NCBI GenBank assembly: GCA_002472405.1
Contig: DKRV01000021.1
Location: 37,527 to 43,017 of the forward strand
DNA length: 5,491 bases
Origin: Clostridiales bacterium UBA7273
GTDB lineage: Bacteria; Bacillota; Clostridia; Oscillospirales; Oscillospiraceae
Direction: 5' to 3'
Shown: positions 1 through 5,402 of the stretch, piece after piece
Position numbering within the stretch: position 1 is the first letter of the stretch
How the letters are laid out: every line of letters begins with the position of its first letter
The notes under the pieces: generated by a model
The model's input: only the letters and a program-made list of their open reading frames with translations
Databases searched by the model: none
What the model was told of the DNA's origin: nothing
Made by a program: the position numbers and the translations under genes

Positions 1-121
1 CCGCCGCCACGGGTGCGGGAGCGGCAGGAGCATAGGCCTCGTACTCATCGACGAGCATTGCCTTGCCCTCTTCGACCTCGACCTCGTAAGTTCTGTTATT
101 TAAAGTTACCTTATACTTCAT
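1..121 (-). CDS. Biotin carrier (biotinyl-lipoyl) subunit of a decarboxylase, N-terminal part only
   Basis: Only the first 40 codons are inside the window; the gene runs off the left edge. The visible protein begins MKYKVTLNNRTYEVEVEEGK and then enters an Ala/Pro-rich stretch (from about residue 30). That is how free-standing biotin carrier subunits of Na+ pump decarboxylases look: a short beta-strand start, a flexible Ala/Pro linker, then the biotinyl domain with its MKM motif. The biotinyl domain itself is not visible here, so the identity rests on the N-terminus and the operon. In the family, this subunit carries carboxyl-biotin from the alpha subunit to the membrane beta subunit. The start is supported by AAGGAGGT at 130-137 (minus), 8 bases before the ATG. 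The gene overlaps the end of the gamma subunit gene by 11 bp, so the two are probably translationally coupled. A pyruvate or acyl-CoA carboxylase carrier is a less likely alternative given the gamma subunit next door. Confidence 0.75.
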   Translation of the reverse strand, partial: MKYKVTLNNRTYEVEVEEGKAMLVDEYEAYAPAAPAPVAA

Positions 122-455
122 CTTCCTTGACCTCCTTGATGGAAATAAAGCGGAGCTGGTTAATGGGCTTGCCGAGCGTGTCGGCGACGATGGCCATTAT
201 CATTGCTGCGTCACGGGGATCGGTGTCATACAGCTTCAGCTCGCCGGCAGAGCCGGGAGCGGCAGGGACTTCGGGAGCCGGTGCGGTAGGGGCGGCAGGC
301 ACCGCCGCCTTTGCCTTGTTTGCGCGGCTGACCATGATCTTGCCCATTATAATAACGACGACCATCAGAAGAACAAGGCCGAAGAAAACGACAAGATAGC
401 CCAGCAGAGCCGTAAGCGCGGCGTCGCCGAAGGAAATGTTTATCAGATCACTCAT
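111..455 (-). CDS. OadG-family small membrane subunit (gamma/delta) of a Na+-pumping decarboxylase
   Basis: This is a 114-residue protein with one strongly hydrophobic membrane segment (about residues 13-40). A basic stop (SRANKAK) follows, then an Ala/Pro-rich linker (about 48-71), then a compact C-terminal segment, GELKLYDTDPRDAAMIMAIV and onward (71-110). This layout matches the OadG/MmdD family, whose member anchors and assembles the decarboxylase at the cytoplasmic membrane. In the oxaloacetate enzyme it holds the alpha subunit to the Na+-translocating beta subunit. The C-terminal segment resembles the soluble extension of clostridial and Veillonella delta subunits more than the short enterobacterial OadG. 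The ATG is preceded by GAGGAGG at 464-470, 8 bases upstream, and this ribosome binding site overlaps the stop codon of the alpha gene. The intergenic gap is only 13 bp, so co-expression is nearly certain. The substrate cannot be read from this subunit. Confidence 0.82.
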   Translation of the reverse strand: MSDLINISFGDAALTALLGYLVVFFGLVLLMVVVIIMGKIMVSRANKAKAAVPAAPTAPAPEVPAAPGSAGELKLYDTDPRDAAMIMAIVADTLGKPINQLRFISIKEVKEDEV

Positions 456-468
456 CGTCTAAACCTCC

Positions 469-1851
469 TCAGGCTTCGGTAATGGTGTAGCGGACGACCT
501 TTTCCTCTGCCTCGCGGCGCTTTTCAAAGAAGTTCTCGGCAACCTGGGGGAATGCGATGTAGCTGAGGACATCCTCTTCGCACTTGGCGGTGTCGCCGAG
601 GTGCTCGGCGGCCTTCTCATAGGTGTCGGTCGGAAGAGTGTCGGCATAGCGGCCCTCGATAGGCTTTTCGCCGTTGAGGATCTTTGCGCGGACTTCCTCG
701 TTGATGGGAGCCGGAGTTCTGCCGTATTCGCCGCGGCAGTAGGCCTTTATCTCTGCGCCGACGTTCTTATAGCGCTCGCCTGCGAGCACGTTCTGAACCG
801 CCTGCGAGCCTACGAGCTGGCTTGTCGGGGTGACGAGGGGAGGATAGCCCATGTCTTTGCGCACGCGCGGAGTTTCGATGAGCGCTTCCTCAAACTTGTC
901 CAGCGCATTCATCATCTTCAGCTGACTGAGCAGGTTCGAGAGCATGCCGCCGGGTATCTGATAGGTCAGACACTGGGTGTCGGTGGTCATGGAGATGGGG
1001 TTGAGGGTGCCGTCGGCGAGGTAATCGTTGCGGATGGGCTTGAAGAAGTTTGCCATTTCTATGAGTATCTTCTCGTCAAGCGCAACATCGTAGCCAAGCT
1101 CTTTGAGCGCATAGTAAAGCGTCTCGGTCGCAGGCTGCGAGGTGCCGCCGGAGAAGGGGGATATTGCGGTGTCGATAACGTCCGCGCCGGCTTCGATGCC
1201 CTTGAGGTAGGTCATGAACGCAAGACCGGTGGTGCAGTGCGTGTGCAGAACGACGGGCAGGTCAACGGCGTCCTTGATGCCGGAAACGAGGTCGTATGCG
1301 CTCTGCGGAGTCATGATGCCGGCCATGTCCTTTATGCAGATAGAGCTTACGCCCATCTGCTTTAGCTCCTTGACCATCTCAACAAACTTTGCCGTCGTGT
1401 GCACGGGGCTTGTCGTGTACGAAATGGTGCCGGAGGCCATTGCGCCCTGCTTTATGGTCTCTTCAACAGCAACCTTGAGGTTGTCGGTATCGTTGAGCGC
1501 GTCGAAAATGCGGATGATGTCGATGCCGTTTTTGACCGATGCGCGCACGAAGCGGCGGACGACATCGTCGGGATAGTGCTTGTAGCCGAGGATGTTCTGG
1601 CCGCGCAGAAGCATCTGAAGCTTGGTGTTGGGCATTTTTGCGCGGATCTTGCGCAGACGCTCCCACGGATCCTCGTTGAGAAAGCGCAGGCAGACGTCGA
1701 AGGTCGCACCGCCCCAGCATTCAACGGAGTAGAATCCGGCCTGATCCATCTTTTCGAGGATGGGCTCGAACTTGTCATAGGGAAGCCTTGTCGCAATAAG
1801 TGACTGGTTTGCGTCACGAAGCACGGTTTCCGTAAACTGTACTTTCTTCAT
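469..1851 (-). CDS. oadA: Oxaloacetate decarboxylase alpha subunit / pyruvate carboxylase subunit B-like carboxyltransferase
   Basis: A 460-residue carboxyltransferase that transfers CO2 between an oxoacid, most likely oxaloacetate giving pyruvate, and protein-bound biotin. It starts MKKVQFTETVLRDANQS, the family signature with metal-ligand Asp13. The TIM-barrel domain fills roughly residues 1-290: FDALNDTDN at 116-124, the carboxylatable lysine in CIKDMAG (Lys174) and the metal-binding His pair in HTH (203/205). The conserved helical carboxyltransferase domain follows, with RGEYGRTP near 373-380. The C-terminal biotin domain found in Klebsiella OadA is absent, consistent with a separate carrier encoded two genes downstream. 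Reading frame is open back to 1908, but the Met at 1851 is chosen because GGGAGG lies 5-6 bases upstream and the family consensus begins there. The gene heads the operon. An identical-looking subunit serves pyruvate carboxylase (PycB), but the adjacent gamma subunit favours a membrane decarboxylase. Methylmalonyl-CoA decarboxylase alpha belongs to a different family, so that substrate is unlikely. Confidence 0.88.
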   Translation of the reverse strand: MKKVQFTETVLRDANQSLIATRLPYDKFEPILEKMDQAGFYSVECWGGATFDVCLRFLNEDPWERLRKIRAKMPNTKLQMLLRGQNILGYKHYPDDVVRRFVRASVKNGIDIIRIFDALNDTDNLKVAVEETIKQGAMASGTISYTTSPVHTTAKFVEMVKELKQMGVSSICIKDMAGIMTPQSAYDLVSGIKDAVDLPVVLHTHCTTGLAFMTYLKGIEAGADVIDTAISPFSGGTSQPATETLYYALKELGYDVALDEKILIEMANFFKPIRNDYLADGTLNPISMTTDTQCLTYQIPGGMLSNLLSQLKMMNALDKFEEALIETPRVRKDMGYPPLVTPTSQLVGSQAVQNVLAGERYKNVGAEIKAYCRGEYGRTPAPINEEVRAKILNGEKPIEGRYADTLPTDTYEKAAEHLGDTAKCEEDVLSYIAFPQVAENFFEKRREAEEKVVRYTITEA

Positions 1852-1910
1852 TTTTTCCTCCCAGAATTCAATTTTTTGCCTGCCGCGCAGACTAATGTTT
1901 AACATCATAT

Positions 1911-1962
1911 ATTATAATATAAAATTTTCTCAAATTCTATATTTATCTTAGGCAAAATTATA
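1911..1962 (-). promoter_or_regulatory. AT-rich promoter region of the decarboxylase operon
   Basis: Two exact TATAAT hexamers lie on the minus strand, at 1911-1916 and 1957-1962. The nearer one would start transcription around 1904, giving a leader of about 50 bases. Its -35 at 17-bp spacing is poor (TAGAAT), so the exact promoter is uncertain. The nearer -10 sits inside a perfect 12-bp palindrome (1909-1920). Confidence 0.5.
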
Positions 1963-1965
1963 ACA

Positions 1966-1995
1966 AAAAGCAGGCAGTCTAAACTGCCTGCTTTT
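1966..1995 (-). terminator. Intrinsic terminator after the penicillin-binding protein unit
   Basis: The arms AAAAGCAGGCAGT (1966-1978) and ACTGCCTGCTTTT (1983-1995) form a perfect 13-bp stem with a 4-base loop. On the minus strand the stem runs into TTTTTGTTATAATTTT. It lies 12 bases past the stop codon of the 94-residue gene. The other strand also has TTTTAAAAATTTTT after the stem, so it could work in both directions, but no plus-strand gene approaches it here. Confidence 0.9.
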
Positions 1996-2007
1996 AAAAA
2001 TTTTTGG

Positions 2008-2292
2008 TTATTTTGAAGCCAAAGCCCTGTCGAGCCAGACACTTGCAACGTCCATTGCCGCCCAGAAACCGTCCTTTTCGCTTTTCTTGACGATGCGGTC
2101 ACGGGACTTGACGGAGGGATCGGTGAGCTGGAGCTGGACGGATACCTTCGTGGCAACGTCAAGATCCTTGACCTTCTTGGTGTCCATGATCTGGAGCATG
2201 ATGACATATTTATCGGACATGCTGCCGTAATAGACTATGTTTCCTGCGCGCTGCAGGGGATGACCTTTGTATTCAAGCGGTTTGTTTGCCAA
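2008..2292 (-). CDS. Conserved-looking small protein of unknown function, TTG start
   Basis: A 94-residue soluble protein, MANKPLEYKGHPLQRAGNIV and onward, that I cannot assign to a named family. It resembles uncharacterised clostridial proteins in my memory, without a known role. It has no signal peptide, membrane segment or cysteine. A beta-rich first part (LEYKGHPL, NIVYYG, KYVIMLQIMD, KVSVQLQLTD) is followed by a basic patch (KSRDRIVKKSEK, 62-73) and a C-terminal amphipathic helix ending VWLDRALASK. The first ATG in this frame (2391) would overlap the upstream gene by 80 bp and add a low-complexity Ala/Thr/Pro/Ser segment. The TTG at 2292 instead has AAGGAGG at 2300-2306, 7 bases away, and sits 19 bp after the upstream stop. 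It is the last gene before the terminator at 1966-1995, so it is co-transcribed with the penicillin-binding protein. A cell-envelope role is only a guess from that linkage. Confidence 0.8.
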   Translation of the reverse strand: MANKPLEYKGHPLQRAGNIVYYGSMSDKYVIMLQIMDTKKVKDLDVATKVSVQLQLTDPSVKSRDRIVKKSEKDGFWAAMDVASVWLDRALASK

Positions 2293-2299
2293 AGTAATT

Positions 2300-2306
2300 C
2301 CTCCTT
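2300..2306 (-). promoter_or_regulatory. Ribosome binding site that fixes the TTG start at 2292
   Basis: AAGGAGG on the minus strand ends 7 bases before the TTG codon. It lies between the upstream stop (2312-2314) and the TTG, and no ATG lies at a suitable distance. It is the main reason for rejecting the longer ATG start at 2391. Confidence 0.85.
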
Positions 2307-2311
2307 CTTGC

Positions 2312-4471
2312 TTAGAAGAGATCACGGAAGTTTGCGAAGATGTCATCGTTGCCGCCGGTGTTATCGCCGGTATTGCCGCCGGTGTTGTCATCCTCGTTCT
2401 TCTTGTTCTCTTCTTCCTGCTTTTTCTGCTCTTCCTCTTCCTTCTTCTGACGCTCTTCCTCGGTCAGAGCCTGATCTTCAAGCTCCTCGCGCGTTCCGAA
2501 GATGCCGGTCGGCGCACCGCCGTAGGATATCTTGAAGTCCTTATAGGGAAGATCGGCGTGGATGGAAGCCATGACCTTCTGCCAGATCTGCGTTGCGGGG
2601 TTGCCGTAGAAGGACATGTATTCGGGCGTATCGTATCCCGTCCAGACCGCACATGTGTAATACGGCGTGTATCCACAGAACCAGCGGTCCTTGTTCGCGG
2701 TCGTTGTACCGGTCTTGCCGGCAACGGGCATGTTGCTCAGGCGCGATTCATGGCCGGTGCCGTAGGTCGCAGCGTTGTTGAGCATATAGGTCATGGTGCG
2801 CGCGGTATCCTGCGAGAAGGCCTGAATGGTCTGCGGCTGATTATCGAGGATTATCTTGCCGCTGCGGTCCTTGACCATGGAATAGGTGCGCGAATAGGTG
2901 AAAACGCCGTCGTTTGCGAGGGCGGTGTATGCCTGCGCCATCTCGCGCACGGTCATGCCGTAGCTCGGCTGGCCGAGAGCCATTGCCGCATAGTCTGCGT
3001 CGGCATCGACAAGGCTCGTCACGCCGAGGCGATTGCGCAGGAAATCAAGCGCTGCCGAGGGCGTAAGCTTATCCATGATCTGCGCTGCAACTGTGTTCTT
3101 GGATTTCTGAAGCGCCGTGGCTATCGTGATGATACCGTCATAGGTGTTAGGCGAGTTTTTCGGATACCACGAGGTGTGCGCGAGCTGAACGTGAGTGTCA
3201 TCGGCATCGAGCACCAGCGTCGTGGGGCTTATCAGTCCGTACTCGACGGCCGGGCCGTAGACCGCGATGGGCTTAATGGACGATCCGGGCGGTCTTGTGG
3301 TGCCGGTGGCTCTGTTGAGTCCGTAGCTGATCTTCTTCTCGCCCGTGCCGCCGGAGAGCGCCTTGATCTCGCCTGTGTACTGGTCGATGATGACGATGCC
3401 GCTCTGAAGCTGCGACTTTGTGCCGTTTTGAGCCTTGGGCAGCTGGTCAAGATTTGTGTAGATCGCATCGACCTTTGCCTGAATGTCCTTATCGATGCAG
3501 GCATAGATCTCGTATCCTGCGTTGTGGACAAGCTGGCTTGCCGCGACGCGGCTGATGCCCTTTGCCTCGGCAAGGTCGGTGATAACGTCAGAGAGGACGA
3601 CTTCTTCGTAGTAGGTATAGGTGCTGGAGCTGCTGGGTGAGTTTTCACCGCGGACAAAGTCGAGCTCCTGATTTACCGCCTCTTCATACTCCGACTTGTT
3701 GATGTAGCCCTGCTTATACATCTCGCGCAGGACGTTTTCCTGACGTTCCTTATTGTTCTCAACGCTGTAGAACGGGTCGTAATAAGTCGGCAGGTTAGTT
3801 ATGCCGACAATGGACGCGGCCTCGGCAATGGTGAGATCCTTTGCGTCCTTGCCGAAATAGGTCTGCGCCGCCGTCTGTACGCCGTAGCAGCCTTCGCCGA
3901 AATACACGGCGTTGAGATACCACTCGAGTATCTCCTGCTTATCGTATTTCTTCTCAAAGTCCAGCGCCTGGAATATCTCCAGAAGCTTTCGCTGAACGGT
4001 GATATCATCCTGCTGGGTGAGGTTCTTGATAAGCTGCTGGGTTATCGTCGAGCCGCCGAAGGTCGAGCCGCCGGTGAACATGTTAAGCGCCGCGTGCGCC
4101 GTTCGGAACCAGTCAACGCCCTTATGCGTGTAAAAGCGCTTGTCCTCGATGGCGACGAGCGCATCCTTCATGTGCTGAGGAATCTGATCCCCGTCCACCC
4201 AGATGCGGTTTTCGCTGCTGCTGACGGTCGTCAGCTTTTGATAATCTCCGTTTGCATCCTTGTAATAGATAATGCTGGACTGATTGAGCGTGAAATCGTT
4301 AAGATCCAGATCGAGGCTCGGCGTGATGCAGGTCTTTACATAGAATGCAAAGATGCACACGAAGATAAGCCCCGTCACGACGCCGATGAGCAGGATCGTT
4401 CCGATTATGCCCAAAATGCGGCCGGCCTTGCCGCTGCGTTTTTCGGTGCCGGGCTCCTTGGCAATATCCAT
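2312..4471 (-). CDS. pbpA/ponA-like: Class A penicillin-binding protein (bifunctional transglycosylase/transpeptidase, PBP1A type)
   Basis: A 719-residue peptidoglycan synthase that polymerises lipid II and crosslinks stem peptides outside the cytoplasmic membrane. A basic cytoplasmic N-terminus is followed by one membrane anchor (about 19-45). The GT51 transglycosylase domain covers about 85-260: EDKRFYTHKG with catalytic Glu109, GGSTITQQL (139-147), and ILEWYLN with the second Glu183. A linker near 270-340 leads to the transpeptidase domain (about 350-640) with all three active-site motifs: SSIK with Ser397/Lys400, SKN (457-459) and KTGTT (586-590). The tail (about 661-719) is a Glu/Lys/Gln-rich, probably helical stretch, then an Asn/Thr/Gly/Asp repeat and a final IFANFRDLF. 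Length and motifs are normal for clostridial PBP1A proteins, and nothing suggests inactivation. The ATG has AAGGAGG at 4481-4487, 9 bases upstream. It leads a two-gene unit with the 94-residue protein and is divergent from the BofC-like gene. Confidence 0.95.
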   Translation of the reverse strand: MDIAKEPGTEKRSGKAGRILGIIGTILLIGVVTGLIFVCIFAFYVKTCITPSLDLDLNDFTLNQSSIIYYKDANGDYQKLTTVSSSENRIWVDGDQIPQHMKDALVAIEDKRFYTHKGVDWFRTAHAALNMFTGGSTFGGSTITQQLIKNLTQQDDITVQRKLLEIFQALDFEKKYDKQEILEWYLNAVYFGEGCYGVQTAAQTYFGKDAKDLTIAEAASIVGITNLPTYYDPFYSVENNKERQENVLREMYKQGYINKSEYEEAVNQELDFVRGENSPSSSSTYTYYEEVVLSDVITDLAEAKGISRVAASQLVHNAGYEIYACIDKDIQAKVDAIYTNLDQLPKAQNGTKSQLQSGIVIIDQYTGEIKALSGGTGEKKISYGLNRATGTTRPPGSSIKPIAVYGPAVEYGLISPTTLVLDADDTHVQLAHTSWYPKNSPNTYDGIITIATALQKSKNTVAAQIMDKLTPSAALDFLRNRLGVTSLVDADADYAAMALGQPSYGMTVREMAQAYTALANDGVFTYSRTYSMVKDRSGKIILDNQPQTIQAFSQDTARTMTYMLNNAATYGTGHESRLSNMPVAGKTGTTTANKDRWFCGYTPYYTCAVWTGYDTPEYMSFYGNPATQIWQKVMASIHADLPYKDFKISYGGAPTGIFGTREELEDQALTEEERQKKEEEEQKKQEEENKKNEDDNTGGNTGDNTGGNDDIFANFRDLF
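2345..2389 (-). repeat. Short tandem Asn-Thr-Gly repeat coding for the PBP tail
   Basis: Codons for residues 695-709 repeat the unit N-T-G-G/D (DNTGGNTGDNTGGN), visible in DNA as repeated AAC/AAT-ACC-GGC triplets. Such low-complexity extracellular tails often vary in length between strains. Confidence 0.7.
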
Positions 4472-4475
4472 TGGG

Positions 4476-4497
4476 TAACACCTCCTTGCGAGTGTTA
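4476..4497 (-). promoter_or_regulatory. Hairpin presenting the PBP ribosome binding site
   Basis: TAACAC (4476-4481) and GTGTTA (4492-4497) are perfect 6-bp inverted repeats around a 10-base loop. In the mRNA the loop holds AAGGAG of the Shine-Dalgarno sequence, with the last G in the stem. It could modulate initiation, but a 6-bp A/U-rich stem is weak. Confidence 0.4.
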
Positions 4498-4566
4498 TGT
4501 GTCAAATCGTTATGAGCCGAGTAAAATATTCAATAGGCGCAATAATCTAATTTTATCTGAATTATC

Positions 4567-4575
4567 ATTATATCA
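4567..4575 (-). promoter_or_regulatory. Extended -10 promoter of the penicillin-binding protein gene
   Basis: The minus strand reads TGATATAAT, an exact TGnTATAAT extended -10 box. Transcription would start near 4560, leaving a leader of about 90 bases. The -35 position at normal spacing is poor. A TTGACA at 4581-4586 (minus) is only 8 bp from this -10, and 14 bp from the alternative GATAAT at 4561-4566, so it is not a standard partner. Confidence 0.6.
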
Positions 4576-4624
4576 TGTTATGTCAAGTAAGCGTGGATAA
4601 TTTGTAAAGATTTCTCCGGCGCAG

Positions 4625-4655
4625 GTATTTGTTTTTGACGTATATGGAGATAATA
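4625..4655 (+). promoter_or_regulatory. Possible sigma-F/sigma-G-type (forespore) promoter of the BofC-like gene
   Basis: GTATT (4625-4629), a 16-bp spacer, and GGAGATAATA (4646-4655) fit the Bacillus sigma-F pattern GYATA-N16-GGnnAnAnTR. The -10 matches at every defined position and the -35 at four of five. No convincing sigma-A pair is seen just upstream of the gene; the nearby TTGACG (4635-4640) has no -10 at proper distance. Transcription would start near 4662, giving a very short leader with the ribosome binding site at its 5' end, which is a weakness of the call. Confidence 0.4.
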
Positions 4656-4678
4656 AGATGAAAGGAGCGTGAAACAAA

Positions 4679-5008
4679 ATGAAAAATACATTTAAAAAGC
4701 TGCTGCTGTGCTTTCTTGCCGCGGCGGCGGTGATAACGGGCAGCGCGGCGGTCAAGGGTATGGGCGATGCCGAAAAAGTCGAGCCTGGCAAAAGCTTAAA
4801 TATCGCCGCGGCTTCAAAGCCGGGCTACTGCCTGCGCGACTGGCAGGGCTATATCGCCGTTTTTGAGGATGACTGCCGGACGCCGAAAACCGTAACCGAT
4901 ATCCCGACGGAAACGCTCAACAACGTTGACCGCGAAAAGCTCAGAACCGGCATCGAGGCCGGCACGCGCGAGGAGCTTCTGTCGCTGCTGGAGGATCTTA
5001 GCTCATAA
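4679..5008 (+). CDS. Small exported protein resembling the BofC C-terminal domain
   Basis: A 109-residue protein with a classic signal or anchor segment (KKLLLCFLAAAAVITGSAA, about 6-24). A short Lys/Gly/Ser linker leads to a compact domain at about 48-109: YCLRDWQGYIAVFEDD, TVTDIP, LNNVDREKLRTGI and EELLSLLEDLSS. That order, an aromatic/IAVF strand pair, a P-T-x-T-L turn, DRE-L-GI and a final EELLxLLED helix, resembles the short clostridial proteins related to the BofC C-terminal domain. In Bacillus, BofC is a forespore-exported inhibitor of SpoIVB-dependent sigma-K activation. The N-terminal BofC domain is missing, so the role here is uncertain. Two cysteines in the exported part (51 and 66) could form a disulfide. 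AAAGGAG at 4661-4667 lies 11 bases before the ATG. The assignment comes from remembered pattern similarity, not a search. Confidence 0.72.
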   Translation: MKNTFKKLLLCFLAAAAVITGSAAVKGMGDAEKVEPGKSLNIAAASKPGYCLRDWQGYIAVFEDDCRTPKTVTDIPTETLNNVDREKLRTGIEAGTREELLSLLEDLSS

Positions 5009-5026
5009 GACTCTTGATTTATGAGC
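5001..5026 (+). other. Hairpin spanning the stop codon of the BofC-like gene
   Basis: GCTCATAA (5001-5008, ending in the stop codon) and TTATGAGC (5019-5026) form a perfect 8-bp stem with a 10-base loop. There is no T-run after it, so it is not a standard intrinsic terminator; it may instead stabilise the mRNA 3' end or act as a weak terminator. Confidence 0.45.
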
Positions 5027-5042
5027 CTGTGTAGGGTAGAAT
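5014..5042 (+). promoter_or_regulatory. Sigma-A promoter of the DUF1292 gene
   Basis: TTGATT (5014-5019) and TAGAAT (5037-5042) are separated by exactly 17 bp, matching the vegetative consensus at 4/6 and 5/6 positions. The start point would be near 5049, giving a leader of about 24 bases. The DUF1292 gene can therefore be expressed independently of the BofC-like gene. Confidence 0.65.
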
Positions 5043-5072
5043 AAGGACACAACAACACAGGAGGAAACAAAC

Positions 5073-5360
5073 ATGAGCAAAGAATTCGGCAATGATTTCA
5101 TGACTATAATAGATGATGACGGCAACGAGTTTAACCTTGAGCTGCTCGATACTATCGATTACAACGGCGAGACGTTTTCCGCATTTCTCCCGGCGGATAT
5201 GGACGAGGACGACCCCGATTACGGCCTTATCCTCCTGAGTGTCACCGAGGACGAAAACGGCGACGAGCTGTTTGAATCCATCGACGATGAGGAGAAGCTT
5301 GAAGAGGTTCACAATATGTTTATAACCATCTTCGAGGCCGAGGAAGGCGACGAGGAGTAA
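5073..5360 (+). CDS. DUF1292 family protein (YrzB-like), small acidic cytosolic protein
   Basis: A 95-residue, very acidic protein (about a third Asp/Glu) with no signal or membrane segment. It shows the family layout: FMTIIDDDGNEFNLELLDTI (9-28), a second strand pair YNGETFSAFLPAD (30-42), an acidic loop (DEDDPDYG, 44-51), then LILLSVTEDENGDELFESID (52-71) and a Glu-rich helix to the end. This is the DUF1292 pattern of Firmicutes, exemplified by B. subtilis YrzB, which is of similar length; the molecular function is unknown. In many Firmicutes the gene lies next to yrrK and yrzL, but here neither precedes it, and what follows is outside the window. AGGAGG at 5059-5064 lies 8 bases before the ATG, and a well-spaced promoter sits just upstream. 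Confidence 0.88.
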   Translation: MSKEFGNDFMTIIDDDGNEFNLELLDTIDYNGETFSAFLPADMDEDDPDYGLILLSVTEDENGDELFESIDDEEKLEEVHNMFITIFEAEEGDEE

Positions 5361-5378
5361 GACGAAAAAGCCTTCTCA

Positions 5379-5402
5379 TATGTTCCGCAAAAGCGGAATA
5401 TG
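5379..5402 (+). terminator. Hairpin after the DUF1292 gene, weak terminator candidate
   Basis: TTCCGC (5383-5388), loop AAAA, GCGGAA (5393-5398) is a perfect 6-bp stem. In RNA it extends by four more pairs, two of them G-U wobbles, to 5379 and 5402. It begins 18 bases after the stop codon. The sequence that follows (ATTTAAATGC) lacks a good U-run, so termination efficiency is doubtful. Confidence 0.5.

Noticed and set aside
601..1365. A 254-codon open frame on the plus strand inside the carboxyltransferase gene
   Set aside because: It is antisense to a well-conserved enzyme and has no ribosome binding site or family resemblance; it is a shadow frame.
1852..1908. Upstream ATG for the alpha subunit, adding 19 residues
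   Set aside because: The extra residues include the translated ribosome binding site (WEEK) and precede the family consensus start; no binding site lies before 1908.
2293..2391. Longer ATG start for the 94-residue protein
   Set aside because: It would overlap the penicillin-binding protein gene by 80 bp, and its extra Ala/Thr/Pro/Ser residues come from that gene's repeat read in another frame. The TTG at 2292 has an ideal ribosome binding site.
2267..3640. A 457-codon open frame on the plus strand, opposite the penicillin-binding protein gene
   Set aside because: It lies antisense to a gene with every catalytic motif intact, and its protein is rich in Arg, Val and Leu without recognisable domains. 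It is explained by the codon bias of the opposite strand.
4561..4586. TTGACA (4581-4586, minus) as the -35 of the PBP promoter
   Set aside because: It lies 8 bp from TATAAT and 14 bp from GATAAT; neither spacing is standard, so the extended -10 is the better explanation.
4635..4656. TTGACG with GATAAT or TAATAA as a sigma-A promoter for the BofC-like gene
   Set aside because: The spacing is only 8-10 bp, far from the required 16-18 bp.
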